Of a stretch of 15,637 nt of DNA, positions 12,739-15,637 are shown piece by piece. The DNA comes from an uncultured Bacilli bacterium. Its GTDB lineage: Bacteria > Bacillota_I > Bacilli_A > RF39 > UBA660. The stretch spans positions 1-15,637 of the forward strand of contig CALVIJ010000013.1 of NCBI GenBank assembly GCA_944329505.1, written 5' to 3'. Position numbers and translations under genes: made by a program. Below the pieces are notes generated by a model, which ran no database searches, was not told where the DNA came from, and worked only from the letters and a program-made list of their open reading frames with translations. Position 1 is the first letter of the stretch, and each line of letters starts with the position of its first letter.

Positions 12739-15204
12739 TTAGTTTTCTGGTGAATCAGTTGTTTCTTCGTTTGAAATTTCTTCAATAATTTCCTTATCTA
12801 ATAAAGCAATACTGCTAACTGTTTGATTATCTTTTAAGTGAATTAATCTTACTCCTTGAGCAACTCTTCCTGTTGTTGAAATTTGTTCAATTGCTAATCT
12901 AATAATAATTCCGCTATTTGTAATTATCATTAGATCTTCATCACCATTTACTATTTTGAATGATACAATGTTACCGTTTTTCTCTGTAATATTTAGGGCT
13001 TTAACACCTTTACTACCACGGTGAGTCATTCTATATTCTTCTATATTGGTACGTTTTCCATAGCCTTTTTCTGTTACAACAAGTATTTGTTCATCTGGAT
13101 TAGCTATTTCACAACCAACACATTTACCATCACCTAAATCAATACCTTTAACACCAGAAGCTGTTCTACCCATAATTCTTATTTCTTGTTCATTAAATCT
13201 AATCATACGACCATTTGATGATGCAATTACTATTTCGTTTTCCCCAGATGTCTTTTTAACTGATATTAATTGATCATTTTCTTTTAATGAAATGGCTATT
13301 TTTCCACTTTTTCTAATATTATCGAATTCAGATAGGGCAGTTCTCTTAATTAATCCTTTTTGTGTACAAAATACAATATTCTGGTTTTTTTCTTCTTGGT
13401 TAATTTTAAGCATTGCAGTAACTTCTTCTTCTTTTTCAAAAGGAAGTAGATTAACTATTGGTATTCCTTTTGATTGACGGCTATATTGTGGTATTTCATA
13501 TCCTTTAACTCTATAAGCTTTACCTTTGTTTGTGAAGAACATTAGGTAATCATGAGTGGTCATAGAGATAAGTTTTTCCACAAAATCATTTTCATTTGTG
13601 GTCATACCTTTGATACCAACACCGCCACGATTTTGAGTTTTGTATGTTTCACTAGTCATACGCTTAATATAACCCTTATTTGTGAGTGTTACAACGATGT
13701 TTTCCACAGGTATGAGTGATTCGTCCTCAATATAGTCAATAGCTGTCATATCGATGTTTGTGCGTCTCTCATCACCATATTTGTTTTTGATTTCTAACAT
13801 CTCATTTTTGATTATTTCTAATACTTTAGCTTCAGATGCTAGAATTTCTTTATAATATTTGATTTTTTCAAGTAAATCATTTAATTCGGCTTCAATTTTA
13901 TCTCTTTCTAAGCCGGTTAAACGACGTAATCTCAATTCTAGAATAGCTTCAGCTTGTATTTCAGTTAAGTTATATTTGTCTATTAATTTAGCTTTAGCTT
14001 CTGTATCAGTTTGAGCATTTCTAATAATTTGAATAAAATCATCAATGTTATCTAAGGCTATTTTATAACCCTCTAAGATATGAACTCTTTTTTCGGCTTT
14101 ATCTAAGTCAAATCTCGTTCTTCTAATAATGACTTCTTTTTGGTAATCAATATATTTTGCGATAATATCCTTTAAACCTAAGGTTCTTGGAGTGTTATTA
14201 TCAAGCATTAATAGAATAATACCATAAGTTGTTTGGAATTGTGTGTGTTTATATAAATTATTTAAAACAACTTGAGGATTAGCATCTTTCTTTAATGTAA
14301 TAGTGATTTTGATACCATTTTTTAAGTCTGTATGATAGTCTGATATACCATCTATTACTTTAGTGTGCACAAGTTCGGCTACTTTATCTTTTAAATCTGA
14401 TGTATTTACTCCATAAGGAACTTCATCAACAACTATATAATGGCGACCATTTTTTTCTTCAATAGTGGCTTTACTTCTAATGGTAATAGTACCACGACCT
14501 GTTTCGTAGGCCTTTTTGATACCACTATTTCCTAGAATAGTTGCGCCAGTAGGGAAGTCTGGTCCTTTGATATATTTCATTAAACCGTCGACATCGATAT
14601 CTGGGTTATCAATATAAGCAATACAACCATCTATTACTTCACCTAAATTGTGTGGTGGAATATTAGTTGCCATACCAACTGCTATACCCATGGTTCCATT
14701 AACTAATATGTTAGGGAAACGCGATGGTAGAATTGATGGCTCTTTTTCTGATTCGTCAAAGTTTGGTACAAAATCCACAGTGTTTTTATTAATATCTCTT
14801 AATAATTCTAACGATATTTTAGATAGTCTTGATTCGGTATAACGCATAGCTGCAGCGCCATATCCCTCGATATTACCAAAGTTTCCATGACCATCTACTA
14901 ACATATATCTGTAACTAAAATCTTGGGCCATACGAACCATAGCTTCATAAATACTTGAATCACCGTGTGGGTGATATTTACCCATAACGTCTCCGACGAT
15001 ACGAGCACTTTTTTTATGAGGTTTATCTGGGGTATAACCAGATTCATACATTGAATATAAAATACGACGATGTACTGGTTTTAAACCGTCTCTTAAGTCT
15101 GGGAGAGCTCTTGATTTGATGACACTCATGGAATATTCTATAAAAGATGTTTCAATTTCACTGACAATATTATTTTCTTCTAATCTATCTCTTGTGTGAT
15201 CCAT
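12739..15204 (-). CDS. gyrA: DNA gyrase subunit A
   Basis: GyrA is the breakage-reunion subunit of gyrase, which introduces negative supercoils ahead of forks and transcription. The 821-residue length is typical. The catalytic Tyr is residue 122 in A-A-A-M-R-Y-T. The quinolone-determining region reads H-P-H-G-D-S-S-I-Y-E, with Ser and Glu at the usual wild-type positions (about 83 and 87). The GyrA box, needed for DNA wrapping, reads Q-N-R-G-G-V-G near residue 522, followed by a six-bladed C-terminal domain and a short acidic tail. AGGAGGTAA precedes the ATG by a few bases. It lies 10 nt after gyrB, so the two are cotranscribed. Its stop touches parS site 9. Confidence 0.97.
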   Translation of the reverse strand: MDHTRDRLEENNIVSEIETSFIEYSMSVIKSRALPDLRDGLKPVHRRILYSMYESGYTPDKPHKKSARIVGDVMGKYHPHGDSSIYEAMVRMAQDFSYRYMLVDGHGNFGNIEGYGAAAMRYTESRLSKISLELLRDINKNTVDFVPNFDESEKEPSILPSRFPNILVNGTMGIAVGMATNIPPHNLGEVIDGCIAYIDNPDIDVDGLMKYIKGPDFPTGATILGNSGIKKAYETGRGTITIRSKATIEEKNGRHYIVVDEVPYGVNTSDLKDKVAELVHTKVIDGISDYHTDLKNGIKITITLKKDANPQVVLNNLYKHTQFQTTYGIILLMLDNNTPRTLGLKDIIAKYIDYQKEVIIRRTRFDLDKAEKRVHILEGYKIALDNIDDFIQIIRNAQTDTEAKAKLIDKYNLTEIQAEAILELRLRRLTGLERDKIEAELNDLLEKIKYYKEILASEAKVLEIIKNEMLEIKNKYGDERRTNIDMTAIDYIEDESLIPVENIVVTLTNKGYIKRMTSETYKTQNRGGVGIKGMTTNENDFVEKLISMTTHDYLMFFTNKGKAYRVKGYEIPQYSRQSKGIPIVNLLPFEKEEEVTAMLKINQEEKNQNIVFCTQKGLIKRTALSEFDNIRKSGKIAISLKENDQLISVKKTSGENEIVIASSNGRMIRFNEQEIRIMGRTASGVKGIDLGDGKCVGCEIANPDEQILVVTEKGYGKRTNIEEYRMTHRGSKGVKALNITEKNGNIVSFKIVNGDEDLMIITNSGIIIRLAIEQISTTGRVAQGVRLIHLKDNQTVSSIALLDKEIIEEISNEETTDSPEN

Positions 15205-15214
15205 AAGTTACCTC

Positions 15215-15637
15215 CTATACATCTATTGTTTCCGCAAATGCGGCATTTTCTTCGATAAATTGTCGTCTTGGTCCGACTTCTTCTCCCATAAGTTTTGAAA
15301 AGGCTTCGTCAGCTGCCATGACATCATCTAAGGTAATTTTTCTAAGTACACGTTTATTTATATCCATTGTTGTTTCATTTAATTCTTCCGCATCCATTTC
15401 ACCTAAACCTTTCATACGCATGATATCGTATTTTGTATTTGGGTTTAATGATGCGAGATATGAGTCTCTTTCATCTTCATTTAAAACATATTTAATTGTT
15501 TTTCCATGTTTTATACAGAAAAGCGGTGGCTGAGCGGCATAAACATGCCCTGCTTCGATAATTGGTCTAAAGAAACGATAGAATAGGGTAAGTAATAATA
15601 CTCTAATATGTGAACCGTCGACATCGGCATCGGTCAT
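15215..15637 (-). CDS. gyrB: DNA gyrase subunit B, C-terminal fragment
   Basis: The gene runs off the right edge; only the last 140 or so codons are seen. They begin in the Toprim domain at M-T-D-A-D-V-D-G-S-H-I, whose Asp residues bind the catalytic Mg2+. They continue through R-M-K-G-L-G-E-M-D-A-E-E-L and end with the usual R-R-Q-F-I-E-E-N-A and a short tail. GyrB supplies the ATPase and metal-binding part of gyrase. ParE is an alternative in principle, but the partner gene with a clear GyrA box and the gyrB-gyrA order near dnaX favour gyrB. Confidence 0.95.
   Translation of the reverse strand: MTDADVDGSHIRVLLLTLFYRFFRPIIEAGHVYAAQPPLFCIKHGKTIKYVLNEDERDSYLASLNPNTKYDIMRMKGLGEMDAEELNETTMDINKRVLRKITLDDVMAADEAFSKLMGEEVGPRRQFIEENAAFAETIDV

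Noticed and set aside
14930..14980. Quinolone-resistance substitution in GyrA
   Set aside because: The determining region keeps Ser and Glu at the usual positions, the normal susceptible form in Gram-positives.

Overview
The window is a compact, strongly AT-rich piece of a low-GC Gram-positive (Bacillota-type) chromosome. Gene content and order match the origin-proximal block of Bacillus (gyrB-gyrA ... tadA-dnaX-ybaB-recR-bofA-holB-ricT-trmN6-rsmI ... pth-mfd). TGA is a stop codon (e.g. pth, trmN6) and Trp is TGG, so this is not a TGA-recoding mollicute. The short SRP RNA, the stripped-down operon and the BofA homologue suggest an uncultured Bacilli or Erysipelotrichia/RF39-like lineage; that placement is inference.

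Layout, right to left, because nearly all genes are on the minus strand. The 3' end of gyrB (cut by the window edge) is followed after 10 nt by complete gyrA, which ends at an intrinsic terminator. Next comes a 1.2 kb non-coding, very AT-rich region (11526-12738) with nine perfect parS sites (TGTTTCACGTGAAACA). Five of them are followed, exactly 7 nt after the parS core, by a DnaA box or box-like 9-mer. Beyond it lie a small SRP RNA gene with its own promoter, tadA immediately behind it, a terminator, and a promoter with a perfect DnaA box touching its extended -10. That promoter drives an eight-gene operon (dnaX, ybaB, recR, bofA, holB, ricT, trmN6, rsmI) of overlapping or closely spaced genes, ending at a terminator. 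A second promoter drives pth-mfd, overlapping by ATGA. Downstream is a previously unannotated 94-codon gene (422-706) for a small two-helix membrane protein. It has a clear promoter, Shine-Dalgarno and terminator, but its only plausible start codon is ATT. At the left edge, on the plus strand and convergent, is the 3' end of a Mn-dependent inorganic pyrophosphatase gene.

Functionally the window joins chromosome topology (gyrase), replication (clamp-loader tau and delta-prime), repair and recombination (RecR, YbaB, Mfd) and translation quality control or RNA modification (TadA, TrmN6, RsmI, Pth). Between them sits what looks like a combined centromere and DnaA-binding locus. The main discovery candidate is that locus: a repeated composite element of a variable but self-complementary 7-nt arm, the 16-bp parS, the mirror arm, then a DnaA box. 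Its fixed geometry implies that ParB and DnaA are loaded side by side. Several start sites were reassigned from Shine-Dalgarno spacing (tadA, pth, holB, ybaB, bofA, trmN6).
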